Positions 9,012 through 15,151 of a stretch of DNA of 41,314 nt are shown here, one piece after another. The stretch's first letter is position 1. Each line of letters starts with the position of its first letter. The stretch covers positions 1 to 41,314 of the forward strand of contig JAXHMZ010000004.1 of assembly GCA_034521025.1 (NCBI GenBank), given 5' to 3'. The notes beneath the pieces were generated by a model, which saw only the letters and a list, made by a program, of their open reading frames with translations, had not been told where the DNA came from and ran no database searches. The translations under genes were made by a program, and so were the position numbers. This stretch comes from Candidatus Campbellbacteria bacterium. Its GTDB lineage: Bacteria > Patescibacteriota > Minisyncoccia > Phycocordibacterales > JAXHMZ01.

Positions 9012-10487
9012 ATGCTTTCAAAATCTGATTATTTACAATATTTAAAACATCCGGCTTGGGTCTGGCTGAAAAAGCACGACAAAAGCAAACTACCGCCGGT
9101 GGATGAAGATCTGCAGGCGCGATTCGATGACGGCAATCTCTTTGAGTCGTACGCGAACCAACTATTCCCGCACGCTACCAAACTAGAGTGGAACGATTAC
9201 TCTGACTACAAACTACTGCCTCAAAAAACCATGGAGGCGCTTCGCGAGGGAGCGTTTGTGATTCAGCAAGGTAGGTTTGAGGCGGGCGATATCACCTGCA
9301 TCGTCGATGTTCTCGAGCATGTTGAGTCCAATGTATACAATCTCTATGAGATCAAAGCGAGCACCCAAGCCAAGCCCGAACACGTAGAGGATCTTGCTTT
9401 TCAAACTATCGTTCTTGAGAGATGCGGGCTTGAGATCAAGAACACTCGAGTAATTCACGTAGATAACACATATATACGCAAAGGAGAGATCAGTGTAGAG
9501 GGGCTTACCGCAACCACTGACATAACCGAAAAGGTAAAAGCACAGATACCAATTACGGAGAGCGGTATTGAGGACGCTCTGTCTGTTATCAGTCAACCGG
9601 ACATGCCGGATCCTTCACCGCGCTATGCTTCTTCGAGGGGTTTTCAGGAATGGATGGATGTATTTCGATATCTGTATCCAGATACTGACAAGCACAGTAT
9701 TTATAATTTGCCGGGGATAAGGCCGAAGCTTATAGCTCAGTTGGAAGATGCCGGCATTGAATTTATTCATGATATACCCGAAGAGTATCCGCTCGGAGAT
9801 AAATCGCTCCAATACATAAAGCTGTTGGAAGAAGAGGAAAGCCGAGACGCAAACGAGATCAGAAATTTTCTTCAGTCTTTTCAATATCCGCTCTATTTTC
9901 TGGATTATGAGACGTATGGATCTGTTATACCTCCATTTGATGGTATGCGTCCGTATCAGCAGATACCGTTTCAGTACTCTCTACATCGGATCGATGCGCC
10001 CGACGCGGAAGTGGTACATACCGACTACTTGCACACGGAATCTAGTAACCCCGCAAGCGCCATAGTGTCGCGACTAAAAGAGGACATCGGGTCAACTGGT
10101 GCTGTAGTAGTCTGGAATGAGAGTTTTGAGAAAACATGCAACTCTCTGTTGGCGGACATGGTGCCTGAAGAATCTGAATTTCTCCATGATCTGAATGACC
10201 GAGTGGTTGATCTGATGGTCCCGTTTTCAAAGAAGTGGTTCGAGCACAGAGATTTTCTGGGAAGCGCGTCGATCAAAGCCGTGTTACCTGTCTTGGTTCC
10301 GGAACTAAGCTACAAAGAATTAGAGGTGTCGGACGGAGGTACTGCTCAGCGCCTGTGGGCTCAAACCATTTTACGGGGAGAGAATGATAATAGACAGGAG
10401 CAGGTATTGGAAGATTTGCGCGCCTACTGTGAGCTCGACACCCTCGCGATGGTAAAAATCTGGCGGATATTGCAAGGTTTGAATTGA
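9012..10487 (+). CDS. DUF2779 protein: PD-(D/E)XK-like plus DEDD-type exonuclease domains
   Basis: The protein has 491 residues. The N-terminal part resembles a Cas4/RecB-like nuclease core: D99 in ITCIVDVLEH, E113 and K115 in YEIKAST, and Q131 in LAFQTIVLE. No iron-sulfur cysteine set is seen. The middle (about 228-260) carries a short helix-hairpin-like LPGIRPKLIAQLEDAGI segment. The C-terminal half looks like the DUF2779 RNase-H-fold exonuclease: FLDYET with D298 and E300, WNESFEKTC, and AYCELDTLAMVKIW with D476. The combination is known for DUF2779 proteins; a nucleic-acid-degrading role follows from family knowledge, and its target is unknown. It is the first gene of a repeat-flanked cassette with HicBA and has an intact frame, unlike the island to its left. 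A mobile or defence-linked function is inference from context. Confidence 0.8.
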   Translation: MLSKSDYLQYLKHPAWVWLKKHDKSKLPPVDEDLQARFDDGNLFESYANQLFPHATKLEWNDYSDYKLLPQKTMEALREGAFVIQQGRFEAGDITCIVDVLEHVESNVYNLYEIKASTQAKPEHVEDLAFQTIVLERCGLEIKNTRVIHVDNTYIRKGEISVEGLTATTDITEKVKAQIPITESGIEDALSVISQPDMPDPSPRYASSRGFQEWMDVFRYLYPDTDKHSIYNLPGIRPKLIAQLEDAGIEFIHDIPEEYPLGDKSLQYIKLLEEEESRDANEIRNFLQSFQYPLYFLDYETYGSVIPPFDGMRPYQQIPFQYSLHRIDAPDAEVVHTDYLHTESSNPASAIVSRLKEDIGSTGAVVVWNESFEKTCNSLLADMVPEESEFLHDLNDRVVDLMVPFSKKWFEHRDFLGSASIKAVLPVLVPELSYKELEVSDGGTAQRLWAQTILRGENDNRQEQVLEDLRAYCELDTLAMVKIWRILQGLN

Positions 10488-10536
10488 AGTAAATATGATC
10501 TACACACAGAAAATACAAAAAGCGGTTAATTTTTGA

Positions 10537-10542
10537 TAAGAT
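10537..10542 (+). promoter_or_regulatory. -10 box of hicB, leaderless geometry
   Basis: TAAGAT ends 8 nt before the hicB ATG at 10551, with no Shine-Dalgarno. The hicBA pair therefore probably has its own promoter separate from the DUF2779 gene. Confidence 0.45.
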
Positions 10543-10550
10543 ATTAGCAT

Positions 10551-10832
10551 ATGAAGCCGGAAAAACTCCAACTCACAGTGAATTTTATTAAGCACGGTAG
10601 ACAGGTCGTTGCGTATTCACCCGCGCTAGATATTTCTACGGTCGGTAAAACTGAGAAAAAAGCGAAAGAACGATTTGAAGAGCTCGTAGACATCTTTTTT
10701 GAAGAGATTGCTGAGGAAGGAACCACAGAGCAGGCGCTCAAAGAGCTTGGGTGGAGGAAAGTAAAGAAACACTGGCAACCACCAGCAGTATCGCAGGAGT
10801 CTGTTGACGTTAATGTGTCGATGCCTGCCTAG
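10551..10832 (+). CDS. hicB: HicB-family antitoxin
   Basis: A 93-residue protein with the HicB partial RNase-H-like fold: strand-forming QLTVNFIKHGRQVVAYSPALDISTVGKT followed by the helix EKKAKERFEELVDIFFEEIAEEG. HicB binds and blocks HicA and usually represses its own operon through a C-terminal DNA-binding part. Here the tail after residue 70 is short and shows no clear helix-turn-helix. The order is antitoxin first, with the toxin 14 nt downstream, so they are co-transcribed. Assignment rests on domain pattern plus the adjacent HicA. Confidence 0.8.
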   Translation: MKPEKLQLTVNFIKHGRQVVAYSPALDISTVGKTEKKAKERFEELVDIFFEEIAEEGTTEQALKELGWRKVKKHWQPPAVSQESVDVNVSMPA

Positions 10833-10846
10833 GTTGTAGTAACTCT

Positions 10847-11083
10847 ATGCCGGAGCTCGGTTCAGTTCACTGGAAAAAACTCGAAGCGTTTGTTCTGAAA
10901 GAAGGATGCCGGTTTAAGCGCGAAAAGGGCGATCATCGCATATATTGGCGAAAGGATCTTAGCAGACCTGTGGTAATCCCGCGCTACAAGGAATTGCCGC
11001 CATTTGTTGTACAAAACAACCTCCGTCTCATAGGGGTCAGTGCAAAAGAGTTCCGCTCATTTCTTCGGGCGAACAAAAAATAG
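10847..11083 (+). CDS. hicA: HicA-family mRNA interferase toxin
   Basis: A 78-residue protein with the double-stranded-RNA-binding-like HicA fold: WKKLEAFVLKEGCRFKREKGDHRIYWRK, then VVIPRYKELPPFVVQNNLRLIGVSAKEF. The catalytic histidine expected in the G-x-H motif is H30 (GDHRIY). HicA cleaves mRNA and arrests growth until neutralised by HicB. The gene is intact, so the pair may be active. It sits in the repeat-flanked cassette, consistent with toxin-antitoxin modules being carried on accessory DNA. Confidence 0.85.
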   Translation: MPELGSVHWKKLEAFVLKEGCRFKREKGDHRIYWRKDLSRPVVIPRYKELPPFVVQNNLRLIGVSAKEFRSFLRANKK

Positions 11084-11256
11084 AGGGGTATAAGAAAATT
11101 ATGCAAAAGTCGGAATTTTGCATACATTTGGAAGAGATGGAACAAGGTGAGGAATTGAGCAAGTGAGTAAAGCCGGCCAGTTGGTGGTGTATAAAGAGGC
11201 CTAGGAAGTCTGTCTAAATGCTAAAACCGAGTAGGCTTTAGTGTTTAACCAGTAGT

Positions 11257-11284
11257 TTGAGCGGCTTTGCGTCGAGAGTATAAT
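11257..11284 (+). promoter_or_regulatory. Promoter of the amber-interrupted gene
   Basis: TTGAGC (11257-11262), a 16-nt spacer and a perfect TATAAT (11279-11284) end 8 nt before the ATG at 11293. It supports a real gene start there. The region 11084-11256 shows no other coding signal; it holds only an AT-rich spacer and a few short stop-rich frames. Confidence 0.65.
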
Positions 11285-11292
11285 GAGGCTAT

Positions 11293-11637
11293 ATGGCGAG
11301 AAAAGCAAAATTTCAAGAAAATACAAAACAAACTCCTAAAAAGGGCAGGAAAGAACTTTCTCCAACAGGTCGAAAGGTCAGGACTAGCTACGAAACAGCG
11401 GCTAAAAAACTGGGTCGTACTTAGGCGGTATGCGATTCCTATCTCACAATTATTAAAAAGCTGTACCCCGAAAGCGCGAATATTATTCGTAATGAAGCAG
11501 ACGAGGACTTTTCAGCAATTCATGAATATGCTCTTTATCTCGTCGCTTTGATTACAGCCCGATCACACAGAGACAGGGGTGAGCTATCAACTGTCACTAC
11601 GTCTTTCTTGAAGGAAGCATTCAGAAAAGCTGGATAG
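11293..11637 (+). pseudogene. Small Lys-rich protein gene interrupted by one in-frame TAG
   Basis: From the promoter-defined ATG the frame reads MARKAKFQENTKQTPKKGRK, then LSPTGRKVRTSYETAAKKLGRT, and hits TAG at 11422-11424. The same frame then continues open for 70 codons (AVCDSYLTIIKKLYPESANI, then EYALYLVALITARSHRDRGE) to a TAG-TAG pair at 11635-11640. The whole reads as one 113-residue helical protein with a basic N-terminus. The intact first part alone would be 43 residues. I do not recognise the family. The stop could be a point mutation, an assembly error, or two separate small genes. Other genes in the window use TAG as a normal stop, so recoding is unlikely. Confidence 0.5.
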
Positions 11638-11734
11638 TAGACCGAGTCATTAAATAAAGCGGCCGCCCCCCAAGTTGGCAACTTTTCAGTTTCAGTTGAG
11701 CCTTAACTCGAACTATTTCTGATCTGACGTAAAG

Positions 11735-11803
11735 AGGTCAACCTGCCACGTTGACTATTTTTTATTACGTCAAAACGGGCGGTTGGGTTATAATCCAGTT
11801 AAT
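11735..11803. repeat. 69-bp terminator-promoter repeat, right copy
   Basis: This is the partner of 8941-9009. The hairpin is weaker here (GTCAAC/GTTGAC with a longer loop) but a T6 tail follows, so it still terminates the cassette. The TATAAT at 11789-11794 drives yvcK. The 90 nt between the amber gene and this repeat contain only a GC-rich patch (GCGGCCGCC) and no gene. Confidence 0.9.
11789..11794 (+). promoter_or_regulatory. -10 box of yvcK, leaderless geometry
   Basis: TATAAT ends 7 nt before the ATG at 11802. A longer upstream reading (from 11751) would translate through the promoter, so 11802 is the start. The result is a leaderless mRNA. Confidence 0.75.
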
Positions 11804-12770
11804 GAAAAAGGTGGTTACTATTGGCGGCGGTGGAGGGCACTCTAAGGTTCTTGAAGCGATCAAGGAAATCCCTGATATTCAAATTACCGGGATTTGTCCC
11901 AGTACTGATTCGGGCGGTTCGACCGGTGTTTTGCGGGAAGAATACGACGGTAGTGGATACACCGGGGATCTGACAAGATGCATACTCGCGCTTTGTGACG
12001 ATGAGGTTCTCGTAGACGGGCTTTCTTATCGTTATGAAAGCGGTCCTCTACATACTCATTCTGTAAAAAACTTGCTTTTTCACGCCCTCGAGAAAGTGAG
12101 TGATACATATACGGCTCTCGAGGAGATTTGGAAGGTGTGTGATTTGGGTGTTCATCGCGTACTTCCGGTGACTACCGAAAATACCGAGCTGTGCGCGAGG
12201 TTAACCACAGGCAACACGGTAACAGGAGAGACCAATATAGATACTATTGCCAAGAATCCGCTTTGGAATCCTAACTTTCATTCGATCTCTGATATTTATC
12301 TCAAGCCTGAGGTTCGAGTTTCAGACGTGGCGGCAAATGCGATCAAAGAGGCTGATTGGTTGATCGTTTCCCCTGGGAATCTGTATTCAAGCACACTTCC
12401 TACCTTGCTACCTTTGGGGATGAAGGAGGCCATCGCGAGCTCTTCGGCAAAAATTGTCATTATTTTGAATATTATGACTAAGCAAGGAGAGACGGACGAC
12501 TATACGGCAGAAGATTTTATAAAAAGGATCGAGGGCAGAGTGGGGAAGAAAGCGGACTATATCTTGCACAACAATGTCCCGATACCGGAGGACGTTTTCT
12601 TGCGGTATTCGCTTGAAAGAAAGGTTGAGCTAAAGACTTCCGATGGAGAGGACCCAAGGATCATCCCGAGCCCCCTCGCTACATTCACTGAGTCAGGACA
12701 GATCTTTAGTAGTCCAGAGGTCATACGAGAAGAGATACTTAAGTTACTACAAAATACTGATTCAAAATAA
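11802..12770 (+). CDS. yvcK: YvcK/CofD-like gluconeogenesis factor
   Basis: A 322-residue member of the YvcK (CofD-like) family. These proteins bind UDP-sugars and are needed for cell-shape maintenance and growth on gluconeogenic carbon in Bacillus. The Rossmann nucleotide-binding loop is at the N-terminus (VVTIGGGGGHSKVL), followed by TDSGGSTGVLREEY and YTGDLTRCILAL. LIVSPGNLYSS and the C-terminal YILHNNVPIPEDV are also typical. MKKVVTIGGGGG begins right at the ATG after the promoter, which decides the start. It stands alone, with a predicted promoter on each side. Assignment is secure at family level; the partner sugar nucleotide is not visible. Confidence 0.9.
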   Translation: MKKVVTIGGGGGHSKVLEAIKEIPDIQITGICPSTDSGGSTGVLREEYDGSGYTGDLTRCILALCDDEVLVDGLSYRYESGPLHTHSVKNLLFHALEKVSDTYTALEEIWKVCDLGVHRVLPVTTENTELCARLTTGNTVTGETNIDTIAKNPLWNPNFHSISDIYLKPEVRVSDVAANAIKEADWLIVSPGNLYSSTLPTLLPLGMKEAIASSSAKIVIILNIMTKQGETDDYTAEDFIKRIEGRVGKKADYILHNNVPIPEDVFLRYSLERKVELKTSDGEDPRIIPSPLATFTESGQIFSSPEVIREEILKLLQNTDSK

Positions 12771-12771
12771 G

Positions 12772-12799
12772 TTGACTATTGAGAGTTTTGGTGTTTAAT
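12772..12799 (+). promoter_or_regulatory. Promoter of the glycosylase gene
   Basis: TTGACT (12772-12777), a 16-nt spacer and TTTAAT (12794-12799). The ATG is 20 nt downstream, giving a leader of about 13 nt. Confidence 0.5.
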
Positions 12800-12818
12800 G
12801 ATCTTTCACTAGATTACT

Positions 12819-13163
12819 ATGAGGATTTGGGATATTGATACTAAGCACTTGTGTCGAAAACATCTGCTCGGAGAGCACAGAGAGCTTCATGGTTTGTGGA
12901 ATGTTCTCACAAAGCACGGAGGTAAGGGCGGGTATTCAAAGCATCCGGAAACCAAGCGCTGGGTAGGTAAAACGCGCGCTTTGTACGAGCGACACGATGC
13001 ACTCGTCAAAGAAATGGAGCGGCGCGGATATAATCACTGGTCACCCTTGGACGAAAAACTTGCAAAAGGCAAGAGCGAGCAATCTGTTTATATAAATACC
13101 TTAGATGAGCAAAGGGCTTTATTGCGAGACAAGCCGTGCGAGTGCTTTATGGAGCTAGATTAA
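12819..13163 (+). CDS. Pyrimidine-dimer DNA glycosylase-like protein (T4 endonuclease V family)
   Basis: A 114-residue protein whose layout follows the small pyrimidine-dimer glycosylase family (PF03013): an N-terminal helix with CRKHLLGEHRELHGLWNVL, which carries the Glu that acts with the N-terminal amine in T4 endonuclease V; WVGKTRALYERHDALVKEMERRGY in the middle; and a short C-terminal tail. Family members excise UV-induced dimers or cleave abasic sites. The match is by recalled motif, so substrate specificity is uncertain. It has its own promoter and is not linked to a neighbour. Confidence 0.65.
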   Translation: MRIWDIDTKHLCRKHLLGEHRELHGLWNVLTKHGGKGGYSKHPETKRWVGKTRALYERHDALVKEMERRGYNHWSPLDEKLAKGKSEQSVYINTLDEQRALLRDKPCECFMELD

Positions 13164-13245
13164 AATTAGTGAGCAATTTTTGTCTCTAGAAAAGCAGGTG
13201 TGTATAAGTAGATCGATTGATCTATTAAGTACGGTGAGCGAGTGG

Positions 13246-13251
13246 TATAAT
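13246..13251 (+). promoter_or_regulatory. Extended -10 promoter upstream of DUF378 gene
   Basis: TGGTATAAT is an extended -10 element with a perfect TATAAT. The predicted leader to 13298 is about 40 nt. Confidence 0.55.
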
Positions 13252-13297
13252 ACGTACGGTCGGTGTGTGTACTTTATAAGAATAAAAATGATTTTAT

Positions 13298-13528
13298 ATG
13301 AAACTATCAACAATCGATTGGGTCGCGCTCGTTTTGGCGATCGTCGGAGGTGTGAACTGGGGTCTAGTCGGTGCGTTTGACTTTGACCTTGTAGCTACAC
13401 TTTTCGGTGATATGACAGCTCTAGCTCGTGTTGTGTACGTACTTGTCGGACTTTCCGCTTTGTGGCTTATCTACACAGCTATGAAGTCCTCAGGTGGCGA
13501 GCAACAGCAGGATTCATTTGGAAACTAG
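13298..13528 (+). CDS. DUF378 two-helix membrane protein
   Basis: A 76-residue protein with two transmembrane segments: VALVLAIVGGVNWGLVGAF (about 9-27) and VVYVLVGLSALWLIYTAM (about 45-62). GGVNWGLVG followed by FDLVATLFGD is the DUF378 signature. The function of DUF378 is unknown. The tail SSGGEQQQDSFGN is short and hydrophilic. The gene is monocistronic, ended by the long hairpin downstream. Confidence 0.9.
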   Translation: MKLSTIDWVALVLAIVGGVNWGLVGAFDFDLVATLFGDMTALARVVYVLVGLSALWLIYTAMKSSGGEQQQDSFGN

Positions 13529-13561
13529 TTACACGTCGTGAGTATGGTTTATATAGCCACG

Positions 13562-13609
13562 CGACAAAAGAAAAATATCCGGTATTTTCCGGATATTTTT
13601 CTTTTGTCG
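13562..13609. terminator. 21-bp perfect-stem bidirectional terminator
   Basis: The arms 13562-13582 and 13589-13609 are exact complements with loop TATTTT. A and T tracts inside the stem make it work in either direction. It ends the DUF378 transcript. Confidence 0.85.
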
Positions 13610-13646
13610 GAGCACGAAACGAAGACAATGTTTTGTATTAATAGTG

Positions 13647-13652
13647 TATAAT
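13647..13652 (+). promoter_or_regulatory. -10 box of the cupin gene; decides the start
   Basis: TATAAT ends 8 nt before the ATG at 13661 but only 2 nt before the in-frame ATG at 13655. The second ATG is therefore the real start. Confidence 0.65.
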
Positions 13653-13660
13653 GTATGTAT

Positions 13661-14059
13661 ATGAAAGGATACATAACAAATATAGAAAAGGACACGCTAG
13701 AGAATGATATGTTCCGAAAAGTTCTCTATACGGCTCCCAATAGCCAACTGGTGCTTATGAGTATCGCTCCTGGTGGCGAGATAGGGGAAGAGGTGCATGA
13801 TGAGCTCGATCAGTTTATTCGATGTGAAGCTGGCGAAGGTAAAGCTATACTTAATGGAGAAGAGCGTGAGATAGGCGATGGTTTTGCAATTGTTGTACCC
13901 GCCGGCGCAAGGCACAACGTAGTTAACACATCTTCAGATACGCATCTTAAACTTTACACGGTGTATTCACCACCTGAACACCGCGACGGAGTTTCGCACG
14001 AGACAAAAGAAGTAGCAGATGCGGATGACGAACATTTTGACGGAGTAACAACAGAGTAG
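13661..14059 (+). CDS. Cupin-domain protein
   Basis: A 132-residue single-domain cupin. Metal-ligand-type residues are seen in GEEVHDELDQFIRCEAGEGKA (His and Glu of motif 1) and PAGARHNVVN (His of motif 2). The conserved small-residue turn is SIAPGGEIG. Small cupins of this type bind a divalent metal and may be isomerases, dioxygenase-like or sensors; the substrate is not visible. The C-terminus is acidic (EVADADDEHFDG). It lies just upstream of the Crp-like regulator but on its own promoter and terminator. Confidence 0.85.
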   Translation: MKGYITNIEKDTLENDMFRKVLYTAPNSQLVLMSIAPGGEIGEEVHDELDQFIRCEAGEGKAILNGEEREIGDGFAIVVPAGARHNVVNTSSDTHLKLYTVYSPPEHRDGVSHETKEVADADDEHFDGVTTE

Positions 14060-14143
14060 TAGATCAATGCTCGCGGTGGAAAAGCCAGAGAAAGATCCTT
14101 TGGTGTAAGAAATACAACAAGTTGTCTTAAGCTTCGCAGTGAC

Positions 14144-14179
14144 AAAAAGCGAGCAACCTCTACTATGTTGCTCACTTTT
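14144..14179 (+). terminator. Terminator after the cupin gene
   Basis: Stem GAGCAAC/GTTGCTC (14151-14157 and 14167-14173) is extended by AAAAAG/CTTTTT with one mismatch and ends in a T5 run. Confidence 0.75.
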
Positions 14180-14201
14180 TATAAAAGAACCAACAAGAGA
14201 T

Positions 14202-14270
14202 CTATAGAAAGTAGTTAAGAATGCTGAGAGCGTAGTAGGCGCCAATAGCGAGAAGTGCTAAGTGCTCGAT
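14202..14270 (-). pseudogene. Remnant of a second thioredoxin/CcdA gene 3' end
   Basis: Read on the minus strand this encodes 22 residues, ending GAYYALSILNYFL and TAG. It differs from the C-terminus of the intact gene at 15152-16348 by two residues. At DNA level 14196-14270 aligns ungapped to 15146-15220 with 66 of 75 identical by hand count, and similarity stops abruptly at 14270, just before the palindrome of the regulator gene. It is a truncated copy with no start codon. Most differences are synonymous or conservative. Confidence 0.85.
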
Positions 14271-14271
14271 T

Positions 14272-14289
14272 CTATTTGTTTACAAATAG
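14272..14289. promoter_or_regulatory. Palindromic operator upstream of the Crp-like gene
   Basis: Perfect 8-bp arms CTATTTGT/ACAAATAG around a 2-bp centre resemble the dyad sites bound by Crp/Fnr dimers (core TTGT-N2-ACAA). It lies 51 nt upstream of the regulator start, so autoregulation is likely. I did not see the same site elsewhere in the window. Confidence 0.6.
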
Positions 14290-14326
14290 GTATTTTTCCG
14301 GCAGAGTAAACTAAACCTGTTGTTTG

Positions 14327-14333
14327 AAAGGAG
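14327..14333 (+). promoter_or_regulatory. Shine-Dalgarno deciding the GTG start at 14340
   Basis: AAAGGAG ends 6 nt before GTG 14340. No in-frame ATG lies near, so the GTG is the start. This contrasts with the leaderless starts of many neighbours. Confidence 0.75.
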
Positions 14334-14339
14334 TCAGTC

Positions 14340-14993
14340 GTGAATGGAGCAAATACGCACGGGAGAACGGTAGATTCCTTGACGCGCGCGAGCAGATGGC
14401 ACAAAGATGCGACGGCTAATCTATTCAACTATGAACCTGGTGACCACATTTATCGCGAGATGGACGAAGCCGATACAGTGTTCAAGGTTGTAAGTGGACT
14501 GGTTCTACTAACGCAGCCTTTCGCGCGTACAAACTATGAGTTCAGTGATAAGTGCGCGTGCGTATGCGGTCCGGAGGACACGTTCGGAGGATTGTTTGGA
14601 GATGATGAGTATCGCGAAGACGCGACTACCTTGGTTCAAACCCAAGTACAAGCGTATCGACTTGAGGATGTACCAAGTGAAGTATTGCTTCCGATGACTC
14701 AAGAAGCGGCTCGTAATCAGCGCGAAGCAACAGCTGTTGTGCACGGAGGATCGGTGCGCACTCGAGTTGCGCGCATGCTCGCACTTCTCTGTCGCAAATA
14801 CTTTTGCGATAACGATGTTGTTGTGAAGATCACACACCAAATGCTCGCAGAGTTGATTGCAGTCACGCGCGAATCAGTTACACGCGCGTTGAATGAGCTG
14901 GAAATGTACGAGTACATTACCTTGAAACACTCGAGCATTGAAGTGCACGATGCGACCGCACTCGAAGAGATCCTCCTTAATGGACTGGACTGA
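14340..14993 (+). CDS. Crp/Fnr-family transcription regulator with CxCxC motif
   Basis: A 217-residue protein with an N-terminal cyclic-nucleotide-binding-like beta-roll (about 24-110: FNYEPGDHIYREMDEADTVF, VVSGLVLL), a dimer helix, and a C-terminal winged helix (about 161-200: ITHQMLAELIAVTRESVTRA). The roll carries Cys72, Cys74 and Cys76 as KCACVCG, and two more cysteines (151, 156) precede the DNA-binding domain. The classical cAMP-binding arginine-serine pair is not evident. Cys clustering suggests redox, metal or Fe-S sensing, which is inference. The neighbouring thiol-disulfide exporter and copper ATPase fit that idea. The start is GTG with a strong Shine-Dalgarno; a palindrome upstream suggests autoregulation. 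Confidence 0.85.
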   Translation: MNGANTHGRTVDSLTRASRWHKDATANLFNYEPGDHIYREMDEADTVFKVVSGLVLLTQPFARTNYEFSDKCACVCGPEDTFGGLFGDDEYREDATTLVQTQVQAYRLEDVPSEVLLPMTQEAARNQREATAVVHGGSVRTRVARMLALLCRKYFCDNDVVVKITHQMLAELIAVTRESVTRALNELEMYEYITLKHSSIEVHDATALEEILLNGLD

Positions 14994-15000
14994 CCCTACA

Positions 15001-15027
15001 AGCACGGCAAACGCCGTGCTTTTTTTA
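15001..15027 (+). terminator. Terminator after the Crp-like gene
   Basis: A perfect 8-bp stem AGCACGGC/GCCGTGCT with loop AAAC and T8. The following 15028-15151 has no gene; it holds a G9 tract (15054-15062) and a G6 tract (15115-15120). Confidence 0.9.
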
Positions 15028-15151
15028 TAACAAAACTTTCGGATGATTCGGTAGGGGGGGGGAGGCAGTGAGAGCAGATATGATCTTATTGTCTCAGAGG
15101 ATAGTCTGGCAATCGGGGGGTCTATTGTGCCCTTAAACTAAAAAGAGAGAT

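Noticed and set aside
9615-9884. Minus-strand frames inside the DUF2779 gene
   Set aside because: The plus-strand frame has clear nuclease motifs; the antisense translations have none.
11422-11424. Possible stop-codon recoding (amber as sense, or TGA as Gly as in Gracilibacteria)
   Set aside because: TGA, TAG and TAA all end well-recognised genes here (for example the Crp-like gene and GH100 with TGA, ABC-F with TAG), so the standard code holds.
15054-15062. Poly-G phase-variation switch
   Set aside because: The tract lies 61 nt after one stop and about 90 nt beyond the stop of a convergent gene, so it cannot switch a frame or a promoter in view.
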